The notes: generated by a model from the sequence alone, not told the origin. A DNA stretch of 44,441 nucleotides from Rhodobacteraceae bacterium (ex Bugula neritina AB1) (GCA_001730095.1 MDLF01000012.1:1-44441); one strand, 5' to 3'; counted from the first letter of the stretch, positions 7,982 through 16,970 are shown. Numbers and translations: made by a program.

Positions 7982-9260
7982 GGGCGCTTTCATCCTGCTG
8001 CGGCTCGTCCCAGCCGAACCCGGCCCCGCACAGCGGCACGAAACGCAATGTGGTTTCGCCGATGCGGATCTCATCCCCGGCTGACAGCTCTTCGGTGCTG
8101 AGCACCGGGCGGCCATTGCGGCGCACCAGGTTGGCCTTGCCGCCATGGCCGATGTAAAACGCCTTTTGCTCTGGGTCATAGGCGATGGCGGCATGGTTGT
8201 CGCGCGAGATGCTGTTGTCGCCGAAGTCGATCCGCACGGTCTGGTCTTCGCCGCGGCCGATGACAGAGACGCCGTTGAACAGGGTGAAGGCAGCACCGCG
8301 GCCCGGGCCCTGCACCACCGCCAGCCAGCCAACCGGGAACTGGGTGTAGCCGGGGGCGGAACCTTCGGCGCTGCGCGAAAACGGGTCGCCGCCGGGCGCC
8401 TGCGCCGGGCTGAAGCCCAGCAGGCGGGTTTTCACCCGGCCGCCACGGCTGGCACCACGGCCCATCGAGGGTGCGGGCACGTCGATCGGTGCGGGGTCAG
8501 CCGTGGCGGCCTGCGCCGCTGCGGGTTGCGGCACCGGTTTCGGGGCTGCGGAAGGGGCCGGAGACGGGGCGGGCGCCTGTATCTGCGGGGCCTCGGGTGC
8601 AGGCTGTGCCTCTGCCAACGGCTGCGGAGCAGGTTCGGGTCGGGGATCAGGTTGGCGCACTGGCGGTGCCTTTGCGGGGGCGGGTTCCGGCTGCGCTGCG
8701 GTGGCGGGTTTGCGATGAAAGACCCGGTGGGTTTCAGAGGGGGTCGCATCCGGCTGCTGCCGCAGGCGGCTGAAATCTGCGTCTTCGGCAAAGGGCTCCG
8801 CCGCGGCGTCTTCTGCGGCCTGGCGTTCGGGGCCTGAGACCTTTGGCGCAGCGTCCGGTGCCGCCGCCGTCGGCTCTAAAGCAGTCTCCTGCTCGCGGGC
8901 AAAGAAGGCGGCAATGGTGTCCTCTTCCGGGGCAGGGCGGTCCTGGCTGTCCAGAAAATCCTCTGGGCTGTCCTGGGGCGCGCTGCCGGGCGCGTCTTCC
9001 GACAGGTCCTCGTCCAGGAAATCCTCGGGCAGCGTATACTTTCCGGTGGCGGTTTCCGGGTCCGGGTCAAGCTGGAAACCCGGGTCCAGACTGAAGGGCG
9101 CAGCGGATTGTTCCGGTTCCGTCGCTGCCTGTGGCGCGGCAGCGAGGCTGTCGAACGGGTCGCGCTTTGGCGGCTGCACGGGGGTGGCGTCGGGCAGGAC
9201 CGCTGCCTCCGTCCGCACCCGCTCCCGCTTTTCGCCGATGATATCCTTGATGAACTTCAT
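7965..9260 (-). CDS. FHA-domain phospho-Thr reader, cassette A
   Basis: A 431-residue protein with a C-terminal FHA domain from about residue 310 on. GR (in VIGRGED), SRDNH (the Ser and His of the binding site) and the later NG loop are present. FHA domains bind phosphothreonine peptides, so this is the likely reader of the neighbouring kinase. The N-terminus MKFIKDIIGEK could form a short amphipathic helix, and the cassette B copy has a similar start. Residues ~25-270 are Pro/Ala/Glu/Asp-rich and probably disordered. Just before the FHA domain lies a conserved basic KTRLLGF motif with a Thr, also present in the B copy. It starts 11 bp after the kinase and overlaps the phosphatase by 17 bp. 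Confidence 0.9.
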   Translation of the reverse strand: MKFIKDIIGEKRERVRTEAAVLPDATPVQPPKRDPFDSLAAAPQAATEPEQSAAPFSLDPGFQLDPDPETATGKYTLPEDFLDEDLSEDAPGSAPQDSPEDFLDSQDRPAPEEDTIAAFFAREQETALEPTAAAPDAAPKVSGPERQAAEDAAAEPFAEDADFSRLRQQPDATPSETHRVFHRKPATAAQPEPAPAKAPPVRQPDPRPEPAPQPLAEAQPAPEAPQIQAPAPSPAPSAAPKPVPQPAAAQAATADPAPIDVPAPSMGRGASRGGRVKTRLLGFSPAQAPGGDPFSRSAEGSAPGYTQFPVGWLAVVQGPGRGAAFTLFNGVSVIGRGEDQTVRIDFGDNSISRDNHAAIAYDPEQKAFYIGHGGKANLVRRNGRPVLSTEELSAGDEIRIGETTLRFVPLCGAGFGWDEPQQDESAHAALR

Positions 9261-9271
9261 TGCCGTTTCCT

Positions 9272-10606
9272 TCAGTTCTTAACGGTTGCCGGGGTGCCGT
9301 CCTGGAACCCGAAAATCCTGCGCAGGCGACCTGCGAATGAGGGTTTGTCCGCCGCGTCGAAACTGCCGCTTGCGGTGGCTTCGGGCTGGGCTGCGACCGG
9401 AGTGTTGCGGCTGCGCCGTGGCCTTGCGTCTTCTTCGGCCAGCCATGCCTCCAGATCGCTGATCGGCTCGCCGAACAGATTGACCATCCGGCGCGGTTTC
9501 TCGGGTGGCGGCGCCGGGGCCGTTTCCTGCCGGGAAAGGCGCGGCTGGCCGGGGGTGAGGCTGGAATTGGTGGCGGCCACCAGATCGGCGATTGTTGCAT
9601 CCAGCGCGCCGCTGTCGGTGGGCGCGGGCTGAGCTTTGGGCGGCAGCGCGTGACCGGCTTCTGCCGCCGCAGGCACGGGGTCTTCGGCATCGCAGTCTGC
9701 CAGCATCACTGCCCATTCGCGCGTCGATTGGAAGCGTTCGGCCGGCAGCACCGACATTGCCTGATCGACGCTGGCCAGAAGCGCCGGGTCAGCCGCCCAG
9801 GGCCCGCCGAGCAGCGTCGGGCAGGGGTCCGGGTTGCCGGCCATCACGGCAGTCAGCCGCTGCTGGCTGCCGACCGGTGGCGCGCCGGTGATCAGGTAAT
9901 AGAAGGTGGCGCCAAGCGCATAGATGTCGCAGGCCGGGCGCTGCGGCAGGTCGGGCTTGTACAGCTCATGCGCGGAGTAGCCGTCCTTGACGGCCAGCAG
10001 CGTCGGCAAGGCGGTGTCATCCTTGGGGGTGCTGCCAGCGGCGGCGCCAAAGTCGATCAGCGTCAGGCTGCCGTCCTGACCCAGCAGGAAATTGTCGGGC
10101 GAGATGTCGCGGTGCAGGATGCCCAGGCCGTGCAGGCAGCCAAGCGCCTCCAGCGCCTGGGACAGGATCTGCCGCAGCACCGGGGCGTCCAGCCGTTCCG
10201 GCTGCTCTTCGCGCACGGTCAGCAGGTCAAGCCCGTCAATGAACTCCATTGCGATATAGGCGGTCTGGTTTTCCTTGAAGACCTGATGCACGCCGACAAT
10301 GCCGGGGTGTTCGGCGCGGGCCAGCAGATGCGCCTCGCGCAGAAAGGCGCGCAGCACATTGCGGCAGGATTTGGCGTGTTCCGGCGCCGCCGGTTCCACG
10401 TCGGCGCCATTGCGGCGGCACAGCCCTGCCGGATAACATTCCTTGATCACCACCCGCCGTTCCAGACTGTCGCGGGCCAGATAGGTGATGCCGAAGCCGC
10501 CGCTGATCAGCGGGCGCTCAATCTGGTACTGGCCCTGCAGCAGCTTGACGCCGCAGGGCAGTTCGCAGGCATGCGCCGGATCGGCGGAAGATAGATCGTG
10601 CGGCAC
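9272..10606 (-). CDS. Soluble Ser/Thr protein kinase, cassette A
   Basis: A 444-residue Hanks-type kinase. The Gly-rich loop is ISGGFGITYLA (35-45), the ATP-binding Lys is K55 in VVIKECY, the catalytic loop is HRDISPDN (165-172), and the metal-binding DFG is 185-187. The open frame extends further upstream, but I place the start at a GTG at 10606 because AGGAGG lies 10 nt before it and the protein then aligns with the cassette B kinase. After the kinase domain (to ~305) comes a ~135-residue tail without a membrane segment, containing RRMVNLFGEPISDLEAWL. It is therefore predicted to be cytoplasmic, unlike its paralogue. It is the first gene of cassette A, with a 554-bp upstream region. Confidence 0.9.
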   Translation of the reverse strand: MPHDLSSADPAHACELPCGVKLLQGQYQIERPLISGGFGITYLARDSLERRVVIKECYPAGLCRRNGADVEPAAPEHAKSCRNVLRAFLREAHLLARAEHPGIVGVHQVFKENQTAYIAMEFIDGLDLLTVREEQPERLDAPVLRQILSQALEALGCLHGLGILHRDISPDNFLLGQDGSLTLIDFGAAAGSTPKDDTALPTLLAVKDGYSAHELYKPDLPQRPACDIYALGATFYYLITGAPPVGSQQRLTAVMAGNPDPCPTLLGGPWAADPALLASVDQAMSVLPAERFQSTREWAVMLADCDAEDPVPAAAEAGHALPPKAQPAPTDSGALDATIADLVAATNSSLTPGQPRLSRQETAPAPPPEKPRRMVNLFGEPISDLEAWLAEEDARPRRSRNTPVAAQPEATASGSFDAADKPSFAGRLRRIFGFQDGTPATVKN

Positions 10607-11160
10607 GGCGTCAAGTCCTCCTGGCAGCGTCGTCCCGGCCAAAAGGGCAGGGGCAGAGCTTAACGCTGTCGGCGGAATGGGGAATGATCGCGGCCACAAT
10701 CGGGCAATTGGGGCGGAACCGCCGCATTTTCGCCGCAATCCTTTCCAAAGGGTAGCAAACATTGGGCTATTCGGGCGTCGGCGAGTTGCTTTGAAGTTAG
10801 TTAAACTGCCTGCCTATCGGCCTGCAGGAGGATGGGGTGCCGATCTGTCGGCGTTGACCGCGCGGACGCGGCCGGGAAAGAGCGTGGTGGCGGAGAAGCT
10901 CACTCATCATCTGCAAATCCCCGCCGGTACACAGCCTGGGCCTGATCCTGGGCGGCCTGCTGCCGGATGCGCTGGAGGATTATTGCCGCAGAAATAGCCC
11001 CAAGGCGCTGGCTTTCTGAGTGTCGTGTAACAAAAATATTGACTCGCAGGACCCGTCTTTACCAGGCTGTCACTGGGTGCCCGGGTTGGGCCGGAGCCAG
11101 CGGTTCCGGTGCAGGCTGCGGCGGGCCTTTCCAAACAGAAATTGGCAAGAGGGGCGTCAG
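10607..11160. other. Divergent intergenic region between cassette A and eutB
   Basis: 554 bp without a convincing gene. It must hold the promoters for cassette A (leftward) and the ectoine genes (rightward), although no clear -35/-10 pair stands out. From about 10840 to 11019 the sequence has protein-like stretches in two different frames (KSVVAEKLTHHLQ, then after a frame change GLLPDALEDYCRRN up to a TGA at 11017). This may be a decayed gene, but I recognise no family. Confidence 0.4.
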
Positions 11161-12168
11161 ATGACAAAGATCCTCACCCTGCAGGACAGCTACGCCGCCC
11201 GAACGCGGATTGCCGGGCGAATCCGGCGGACTCAGCTGCTGGACTCGCCTGTGCTTAGCCGGATCAGCGGTGGCCGGGTGGCGCTGAAGCTGGAAAACAG
11301 CCAGATCACCGGCAGTTTCAAGTTGCGCGGCGCCACCAATGCGGTGCTGTCCCTGACGCAGGCGCAGCGCGCGGCGGGTGTGGTGGGCGTCTCGACCGGC
11401 AACCATGGGCGCGGTCTGGCCTATGCGGCGGCGCAGGCCGGTGTGCGCTGTATCATCTGCATGTCCAAACTGGTGCCGCAGAACAAGGTTGAGGGCATCC
11501 AATCCCACGGCGCCGAGGTGCGCATCGTGGGACACTCGCAGGATGATGCGCAGGTGGAGGTGGACCGGCTGGTGGCGGAAGGCATGACCATGCTGCCGCC
11601 TTTTGACCACCCTGACATCATTGCGGGCCAGGGCACCGTTGCGCTGGAAATGCTGGAGCAAATGCCGGATCTGGACACCGTATTGGTGCCCCTGTCCGGC
11701 GGCGGGCTGATTTCCGGCGTGGGCATGGTGCTGAAGGCGGCCAACCCGGAGATCCGTGTCATCGGCATCAGCATGGAACGCGGTGCGGCGATGCATGCCT
11801 GCCTGCAGGCGGGCATGCCCGTTCAGGTGGAGGAACTGCCGACGCTGGCGGATTCTCTGGGCGGCGGCATCGGGCTGGACAATGCCTATACATTTCAAAT
11901 GACAAAGGCGTTTGTCGATGAGGTGGTGCTGGTGACCGAGGCGGAAATCGCCGCGGCCATTCGCCATGCCTATTTCGAGGAGCGCCAGATTATTGAAGGC
12001 TCCGGCAGCGTTGGCATTGCAGCGTTGCTGGCGGGCAAGATCGACGCCCCGGGGCGTTGCGTGTCGCTGGTCAGCGGCCAGAACATCGCCATGGACCTGC
12101 ACAAACGCATCATCGACGGTGAAGACGTGGATGTGGAAGCCGAGACAAAGGGAGGCGCAGATGCCTGA
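11161..12168 (+). CDS. eutB: Hydroxyectoine utilization dehydratase EutB
   Basis: A 335-residue PLP enzyme of the threonine dehydratase family. The PLP lysine is K54 in SFKLRGA. The phosphate-binding loop SGGGLISG and the late GSGSVG motif are also present. In hydroxyectoine-degrading bacteria EutB is the putative dehydratase that, with EutC, turns hydroxyectoine-derived material into the ectoine route; the context here (eutC, doeA, doeB, doeD) supports that over an ordinary threonine dehydratase. The ATG at 11161 follows AGAGGGGCGTCAG. The end overlaps eutC by 8 bp. The name does not refer to ethanolamine utilization. Specific substrate is inferred from gene order. Confidence 0.85.
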   Translation: MTKILTLQDSYAARTRIAGRIRRTQLLDSPVLSRISGGRVALKLENSQITGSFKLRGATNAVLSLTQAQRAAGVVGVSTGNHGRGLAYAAAQAGVRCIICMSKLVPQNKVEGIQSHGAEVRIVGHSQDDAQVEVDRLVAEGMTMLPPFDHPDIIAGQGTVALEMLEQMPDLDTVLVPLSGGGLISGVGMVLKAANPEIRVIGISMERGAAMHACLQAGMPVQVEELPTLADSLGGGIGLDNAYTFQMTKAFVDEVVLVTEAEIAAAIRHAYFEERQIIEGSGSVGIAALLAGKIDAPGRCVSLVSGQNIAMDLHKRIIDGEDVDVEAETKGGADA

Positions 12169-13153
12169 CATCAGAATCCTGACCGAGGCAGAGCTGCGCG
12201 CATTGGTACCGCTGGACTTGGATGCGGTGGATTGCGTTGAACAGGGCTTCACGACGCTGGCCGGGGGTGGCGTGTTGATGCCGCCGATCATGACGCTGCC
12301 GGTGCCGGATCATAACGGCGAGGTCTGCGTGAAAACCGCCTATGTGCCGGGCATAGACAGCTTTGCCATGAAGATGAGCCCCGGATTCTTCGACAATCCC
12401 ACGATTGGCCTGCCCAGCACCACCGGGCTGATGGTGGTGTTTTCCAGCAGAACAGGCCTTCTTCAGTCGCTGTTGCTGGACAATGGTTATCTGACCGATG
12501 TGCGCACCGCAGCGGCCGGCGCGGTGGCGGCGCGCCATCTGGCGCGGGCGGATGCGGCGCATGTGTGCATCATCGGCGCCGGGGTGCAGTCGAAAATGCA
12601 GCTGCAGGCGATGACCCTGGTGCGCGATATCCAAAGCGCGGTGATCTGGGCGCGCGACGGGGCCAAGGCCGAAGCCGCCGCCGCCAGCCTGCGCGGCGAG
12701 CTGGGGATTGAAATCACTGTCAGCGCGGATATCGCCCAGGCGGTTGCCTCCGCAGACATCGTGGTCACCACCACGCCCGCCGCAGACCCTGTGATCCGGG
12801 CAGACTGGCTGCAGCCGGGGCAGCTGGTGATCGCCATGGGATCGGATCAGGAGCACAAATGCGAGCTGGAGCCAGCTTGCCTGACCAGGGCGGATCTTTA
12901 TGTGCCGGACAGCCAGTCCCAATGCACCGTCAAAGGCGAGCTGCGCAGTGCCGTTGCGGCAGGGCTGATCGCCCCGGAGCAAAGCTTTGCCGAGCTTGGC
13001 AGCATCACCGCAGGTCAGGCCGCTGGACGCCGCACGGACAGCGACCTGATCATTGCCGATCTGACCGGCACCGGTGTTCAGGACACCGCCATCGCAACCC
13101 TTGCAGGCCACCGCGCGGATGCGGCGGGGGCCGGTGCCGCTTTCACCAGCTGA
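12161..13153 (+). CDS. eutC: Ectoine utilization protein EutC (ornithine cyclodeaminase family)
   Basis: A 330-residue protein of the ornithine cyclodeaminase/mu-crystallin family. The early KTAYVPG...FAMKMSPGF segment and the Rossmann-type nucleotide-binding region around VCIIGAGVQSKMQLQAM are typical. It has the GSDQEHKCELEP region seen in this family. EutC acts with EutB in hydroxyectoine catabolism, probably as an NAD-dependent deaminase or reductase. An AAAGGGAGG ribosome site inside eutB precedes the ATG, and the genes overlap by 8 bp. doeA follows after 19 bp, so the genes form one transcript. Confidence 0.87.
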   Translation: MPDIRILTEAELRALVPLDLDAVDCVEQGFTTLAGGGVLMPPIMTLPVPDHNGEVCVKTAYVPGIDSFAMKMSPGFFDNPTIGLPSTTGLMVVFSSRTGLLQSLLLDNGYLTDVRTAAAGAVAARHLARADAAHVCIIGAGVQSKMQLQAMTLVRDIQSAVIWARDGAKAEAAAASLRGELGIEITVSADIAQAVASADIVVTTTPAADPVIRADWLQPGQLVIAMGSDQEHKCELEPACLTRADLYVPDSQSQCTVKGELRSAVAAGLIAPEQSFAELGSITAGQAAGRRTDSDLIIADLTGTGVQDTAIATLAGHRADAAGAGAAFTS

Positions 13154-13172
13154 TCAATCAGGAGCCACGCAA

Positions 13173-14360
13173 ATGGCAGACCCCACGCTGTATTTTACCC
13201 GTGCAGAATATCAGGCGCGGCTCGACAAGACCCGGGCCGAAATGGCCCGCCGCGGGCTTGATTTGCTGATCGTCACTGATCCGTCGAACATGAACTGGCT
13301 GACCGGCTATGACGGCTGGTCCTTTTATGTGCATCAATGCGTTGTGCTGGGACTGGAGGGCGCGCCGCTGTGGTACGGGCGCGGGCAGGACGCCAATGGC
13401 GCGCTGCGCACCTGCTATATGGATCCCGCCAATATCATCGGCTACCCGGACCATTACGTGCAGTCGACCGAACGCCATCCGATGGATTACCTGTCGGCGC
13501 AGCTGAAGGATCGCGGGCTGGACGGCGGCAGTATCGGCGTTGAGATGGACAATTACTGGTTCACCGCGGCGGCCTTCCTGTCGCTGCAAAAGCATCTGCC
13601 GAATGCGCGTTTTGCTGATTCCAATGCGCTGGTCAATTGGCAGCGGGCGGTGAAGTCCGAAGCCGAGCTGACCTATATGCGCCAGGCCGGCAAAATCGTT
13701 GAACGCATGCATCAGCGGATCTTTGATAAAGTCGAGCCGGGGATGCGCAAATGCGATCTGGTGGCCGATATCTATGACGCGGCCCTGCGCTATGACGCGG
13801 GCCTTGGCTTTGGCGGCGATTATCCGGCGATTGTGCCGTTGCTACCGTCCGGGCCGGATGCCGCCGCGCCGCATCTGACCTGGGACGACCTGCCGATGAA
13901 GCCCGGCGAAGGCACGTTTTTTGAGATCGCCGGTGTCGTGCACCGCTACCACTGCCCGTTGTCGCGCACGGTGTTTCTGGGCAAGCCGACGCAGACCTTT
14001 CTGGACGCAGAGAAAGCAGTGCTGGAGGGTATGGAGGCGGGGCTGGAGATGGCCAGGGCCGGTAACACCTGCGAAGACATTGCCAAAGCGTTTTTCAAGG
14101 TGCTGAAAAAATACGGCATCGAAAAGGACAACCGCACCGGCTATCCGATCGGCGTCAGCTATCCGCCGGACTGGGGCGAGCGCACCATGTCGCTGCGTCC
14201 GGGCGACACCAGTGTTCTGCAAGAGAACATGACATTTCATTTCATGACTGGTCTCTGGATGGAAGATTGGGGTTTCGAGATCACCGAAAGCATCCGCATC
14301 GGGGCAAACGGGCCGGAGTGCCTGTCGAATGTGCCGCGCAAGATGCTGGTAAAGGACTGA
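13173..14360 (+). CDS. doeA: Ectoine hydrolase DoeA (EutD)
   Basis: A 395-residue creatinase/M24-type hydrolase with an N-terminal creatinase-like domain and a C-terminal pita-bread fold. DoeA opens the ectoine ring to N-acetyl-diaminobutyrate in the cytoplasm. The segments WLTGYDGWSFY near residue 50, FEIAGVVHRYHCPLSRTVFLG and the C-terminal GFEITESI are typical of this subgroup. The usual M24 metal ligands are not all conserved, as is common in creatinases. The ATG follows GGAGCCACGCAA. The next gene, doeB, starts 3 bp after the stop, matching the doeA-doeB pair of known ectoine degraders. Confidence 0.92.
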   Translation: MADPTLYFTRAEYQARLDKTRAEMARRGLDLLIVTDPSNMNWLTGYDGWSFYVHQCVVLGLEGAPLWYGRGQDANGALRTCYMDPANIIGYPDHYVQSTERHPMDYLSAQLKDRGLDGGSIGVEMDNYWFTAAAFLSLQKHLPNARFADSNALVNWQRAVKSEAELTYMRQAGKIVERMHQRIFDKVEPGMRKCDLVADIYDAALRYDAGLGFGGDYPAIVPLLPSGPDAAAPHLTWDDLPMKPGEGTFFEIAGVVHRYHCPLSRTVFLGKPTQTFLDAEKAVLEGMEAGLEMARAGNTCEDIAKAFFKVLKKYGIEKDNRTGYPIGVSYPPDWGERTMSLRPGDTSVLQENMTFHFMTGLWMEDWGFEITESIRIGANGPECLSNVPRKMLVKD

Positions 14361-14363
14361 CCC

Positions 14364-15356
14364 ATGAAGGCAAATCCAATTTCCCCCACTATCCCGCTGG
14401 ATCAGGATGGGGTGCAGCACGGCTTTCTGAAACTGCCCTACAGCCGCGATGATTCTGCCTGGGGATCGGTGATGATCCCGCTGACGGTGATCAAAAACGG
14501 CGAAGGCCCGACGGCGCTTTTGACCGGGGCCAACCACGGCGACGAATACGAAGGCCCGATTGCGCTGCAAGAACTGGCGGCCACCACCAAGGCAGAGGAC
14601 GTCACCGGCAGGCTGATCATCGTGCCGGCCTTCAACTACCCGGCCTACCGGGCGGGCAGCCGCACCTCACCCATCGACAAGGGCAATATGAACCGGGCGT
14701 TTCCGGGCCGCCCCGACGGCACCGTGACCGAGAAAATCGCCGATTACTTCCAGCGCACGCTGCTGCCGCTGGCGGATCTGGCGGTGGATTTCCACTCTGG
14801 CGGCAAGACGCTGGACTTCGTGCCCTTTGCCGCCGCCCATATTCTGGACGACAAGGCAACGCAGGAAGCCTGCTTTGCCGCGATGAAGGCGTTCAACGCG
14901 CCCTATTCGGTGGAGCTGCTGGAGATCGACAGCGCGGGCATGTACGACACCGCGGTTGAGGAGATGGGCAAGGTTCTGGTCACCACCGAACTTGGCGGCG
15001 GTGGCTCCTCCACCGCGCGCAGCAATGCGATTGCCAAGAAGGGGCTGCGCAATGTGCTGATCCATGCGGGCATCCTGCAGGGCGAGATGCAGATTGATGA
15101 GACTGTGAAGCTCACGATGCCGGATGATGACTGCTTCCTGTTCAGCGAAGGCGACGGGCTGTTTGAGATCATGGCGGATCTGGGCGAAGCGGTTGCCAAG
15201 GGTGACCTGCTGGCGCGGGTCTGGCCGCTGGACCGCACCGGACAGCCGCCGGTGGAATACCGCGCCCGCCGCGCAGGACTGGTGATCAGCCGCCACTTCC
15301 CCGGCCTGATCAAATCCGGCGACTGCGTGGCAGTGATTGGAGTGACCGGCAGCTGA
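14364..15356 (+). CDS. doeB: N-acetyl-L-2,4-diaminobutyrate deacetylase DoeB (EutE)
   Basis: A 330-residue zinc enzyme of the succinylglutamate desuccinylase/aspartoacylase family. Zinc-binding residues are visible in GANHGDEYEGP (His and Glu) and in VDFHSGG (His). An N-acetyl-diaminobutyrate product of DoeA is its expected substrate, giving 2,4-diaminobutyrate and acetate. It lies 3 bp behind doeA and is followed by a predicted terminator, so it is probably the last gene of the eutB-eutC-doeA-doeB transcript. The C-terminal ~80 residues form the usual beta-rich domain of this family. Confidence 0.92.
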   Translation: MKANPISPTIPLDQDGVQHGFLKLPYSRDDSAWGSVMIPLTVIKNGEGPTALLTGANHGDEYEGPIALQELAATTKAEDVTGRLIIVPAFNYPAYRAGSRTSPIDKGNMNRAFPGRPDGTVTEKIADYFQRTLLPLADLAVDFHSGGKTLDFVPFAAAHILDDKATQEACFAAMKAFNAPYSVELLEIDSAGMYDTAVEEMGKVLVTTELGGGGSSTARSNAIAKKGLRNVLIHAGILQGEMQIDETVKLTMPDDDCFLFSEGDGLFEIMADLGEAVAKGDLLARVWPLDRTGQPPVEYRARRAGLVISRHFPGLIKSGDCVAVIGVTGS

Positions 15357-15377
15357 ACAAAAACTGGAAATAACCGG

Positions 15378-15399
15378 ACGGGCCGTGTAGGCCTGTTTT
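15378..15399 (+). terminator. Predicted terminator after doeB
   Basis: A 7-bp stem (15378-15384 with 15390-15396, one G-T pair) and a 5-nt loop, followed by a short T-run. It lies 21 bp after the doeB stop. Confidence 0.5.
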
Positions 15400-15544
15400 A
15401 CCTTGGCAATAAAGGCATTGCGCGCTGCTGCTGAGGGTCGGGTGGAGATGTCCGCCAATCCTGCGCAGCACCGGCGCTGGATCCGCGCAGACCTCCTCCT
15501 GAATATCAACCGGCGGCGCGCCGCCTTATTTGTGAGGATGACCG

Positions 15545-16918
15545 ATGCTGAAAAACGACCAGCTTGACCAGTGGGACCGCGAGAACTTCTTTCACCCCTC
15601 GACCCATCTTGCCCAGCACGCCCGCGGCGACAGTCCGAACCGGGTGATCAAGACCGCCTCTGGCGTCTTTATCGAAGACCGGGATGGCAACAGGCTGCTG
15701 GATGCCTTTGCGGGGCTTTACTGTGTGAACGTGGGCTATGGCCGCCAGGAGATCGCCGAAGCCATTGCGGATCAGGCGCGGGAGCTGGCCTATTACCATT
15801 CCTATGTCGGCCATGGCACCGAGGCCTCGATCACATTGGCCAAGATGATCCTGGACCGGGCGCCTGCGAATATGTCCAAAGTCTATTTTGGCCTCGGCGG
15901 CTCTGACGCCAATGAGACCAACGTCAAGCTGATCTGGTATTACAACAATATCCTGGGCCGGCCCGAGAAGAAAAAGATCATCTCTCGCTGGCGCGGCTAT
16001 CACGGCTCTGGTCTGGTCACCGGTTCGCTGACAGGTCTTGAGCTGTTCCACAAGAAGTTCGACCTGCCGGTGGAGCAGGTGATCCATACTGAGGCGCCGT
16101 ACTACTACCGCCGCGCCGACTTGGATCAGAGCGAGGAGCAGTTCGTGGCCCATTGCGCTGCCGAACTGGAAGCGCTGATCGAGCGCGAGGGTGCCGACAC
16201 CATCGCCGCCTTCATCGGTGAGCCGGTTCTGGGCACCGGCGGCATTGTGCCACCGCCCACGGGCTATTGGCAGGCCATTCAGGCGGTGCTGAAGAAGCAC
16301 GACATTCTGCTGGTGGCAGATGAAGTCGTGACCGGTTTCGGGCGCCTTGGCACCATGTTCGGCTCTGATCACTATGGGATCGAGGCCGATATCATCACCA
16401 TCGCCAAGGGTCTCACCTCTGCCTATGCTCCGCTGTCCGGATCCATCGTTTCAGACAAGGTCTGGAAGGTGCTGGAGCAGGGCACCGATGAAAACGGCCC
16501 GATCGGCCACGGCTGGACCTATTCGGCGCATCCGATCGGGGCGGCGGCAGGGGTGGCGAACCTCAAGCTGATTGACGCGCTGAACCTTGTCAGCAATGCC
16601 GGCGATACCGGCGCCTATCTGAATGCGATCATGGCCGAGGCGCTGGAGGGTCACGCCAATGTGGGCGACGTGCGCGGCGAGGGGATGCTCTGTGCGGTGG
16701 AATTTGTGAAGGACAAGGACAGCCGCACTTTCTTTGATGCCGCCGACAAGATTGGGCCGCAGATTTCGGCCAAGCTGTTGGAGCAGGACAAGGTCATCGC
16801 CCGCGCCATGCCGCAGGGCGACATCCTGGGCTTTGCGCCGCCGTTCTGCCTGACCCGGGCCGAGGCCGATCAGGTGGCCGACGCCACCCTGCGCGCTGTG
16901 AAGGCAGTGCTGGGCTAG
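15545..16918 (+). CDS. doeD: Aminotransferase class III, probable diaminobutyrate transaminase DoeD
   Basis: A 457-residue fold-type I, class-III PLP aminotransferase. The PLP lysine is K288 in TIAKGLTSAY; the upstream ADEVVTGFGR motif supplies the Asp contacting the PLP nitrogen, and GEPVLGTGG is also typical. In ectoine catabolism DoeD converts 2,4-diaminobutyrate to aspartate semialdehyde. The adjacent doeAB genes favour that role, but taurine- or beta-alanine-pyruvate aminotransferases look alike. It is separated from doeB by 188 bp and a terminator-like hairpin, so it may have its own promoter (GTGAGGA lies before the start). The semialdehyde dehydrogenase DoeC expected next is absent from the window. 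Confidence 0.85.
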   Translation: MLKNDQLDQWDRENFFHPSTHLAQHARGDSPNRVIKTASGVFIEDRDGNRLLDAFAGLYCVNVGYGRQEIAEAIADQARELAYYHSYVGHGTEASITLAKMILDRAPANMSKVYFGLGGSDANETNVKLIWYYNNILGRPEKKKIISRWRGYHGSGLVTGSLTGLELFHKKFDLPVEQVIHTEAPYYYRRADLDQSEEQFVAHCAAELEALIEREGADTIAAFIGEPVLGTGGIVPPPTGYWQAIQAVLKKHDILLVADEVVTGFGRLGTMFGSDHYGIEADIITIAKGLTSAYAPLSGSIVSDKVWKVLEQGTDENGPIGHGWTYSAHPIGAAAGVANLKLIDALNLVSNAGDTGAYLNAIMAEALEGHANVGDVRGEGMLCAVEFVKDKDSRTFFDAADKIGPQISAKLLEQDKVIARAMPQGDILGFAPPFCLTRAEADQVADATLRAVKAVLG

Positions 16919-16942
16919 GCTTTGGTTCCGGCAAATATCCAG

Positions 16943-16965
16943 GCAGGCGCGCAGACCGCGCCTGC
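16943..16965. terminator. Bidirectional hairpin between doeD and a histidine kinase
   Basis: A perfect 9-bp GC-rich stem (16943-16951 with 16957-16965) and a 5-nt loop, placed between two convergent genes 52 bp apart. Position and symmetry suggest it ends transcription from both sides; neither flank has a long T-run. Confidence 0.55.
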
Positions 16966-16970
16966 TGTCC

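Noticed and set aside
6962-8332. A 456-residue PP2C starting at 8332
   Set aside because: The first ~117 codons are the FHA domain read in another frame; the conserved protein starts at 7981.
9272-10762. A 496-residue kinase starting at 10762
   Set aside because: The extra N-terminus is unlike the paralogue and lacks a ribosome site; the GTG at 10606 has AGGAGG upstream.
11161-13153. eutB/eutC as ethanolamine ammonia-lyase subunits
   Set aside because: The products are a PLP dehydratase and an ornithine cyclodeaminase homologue; neighbours are ectoine genes and no microcompartment shell genes occur.
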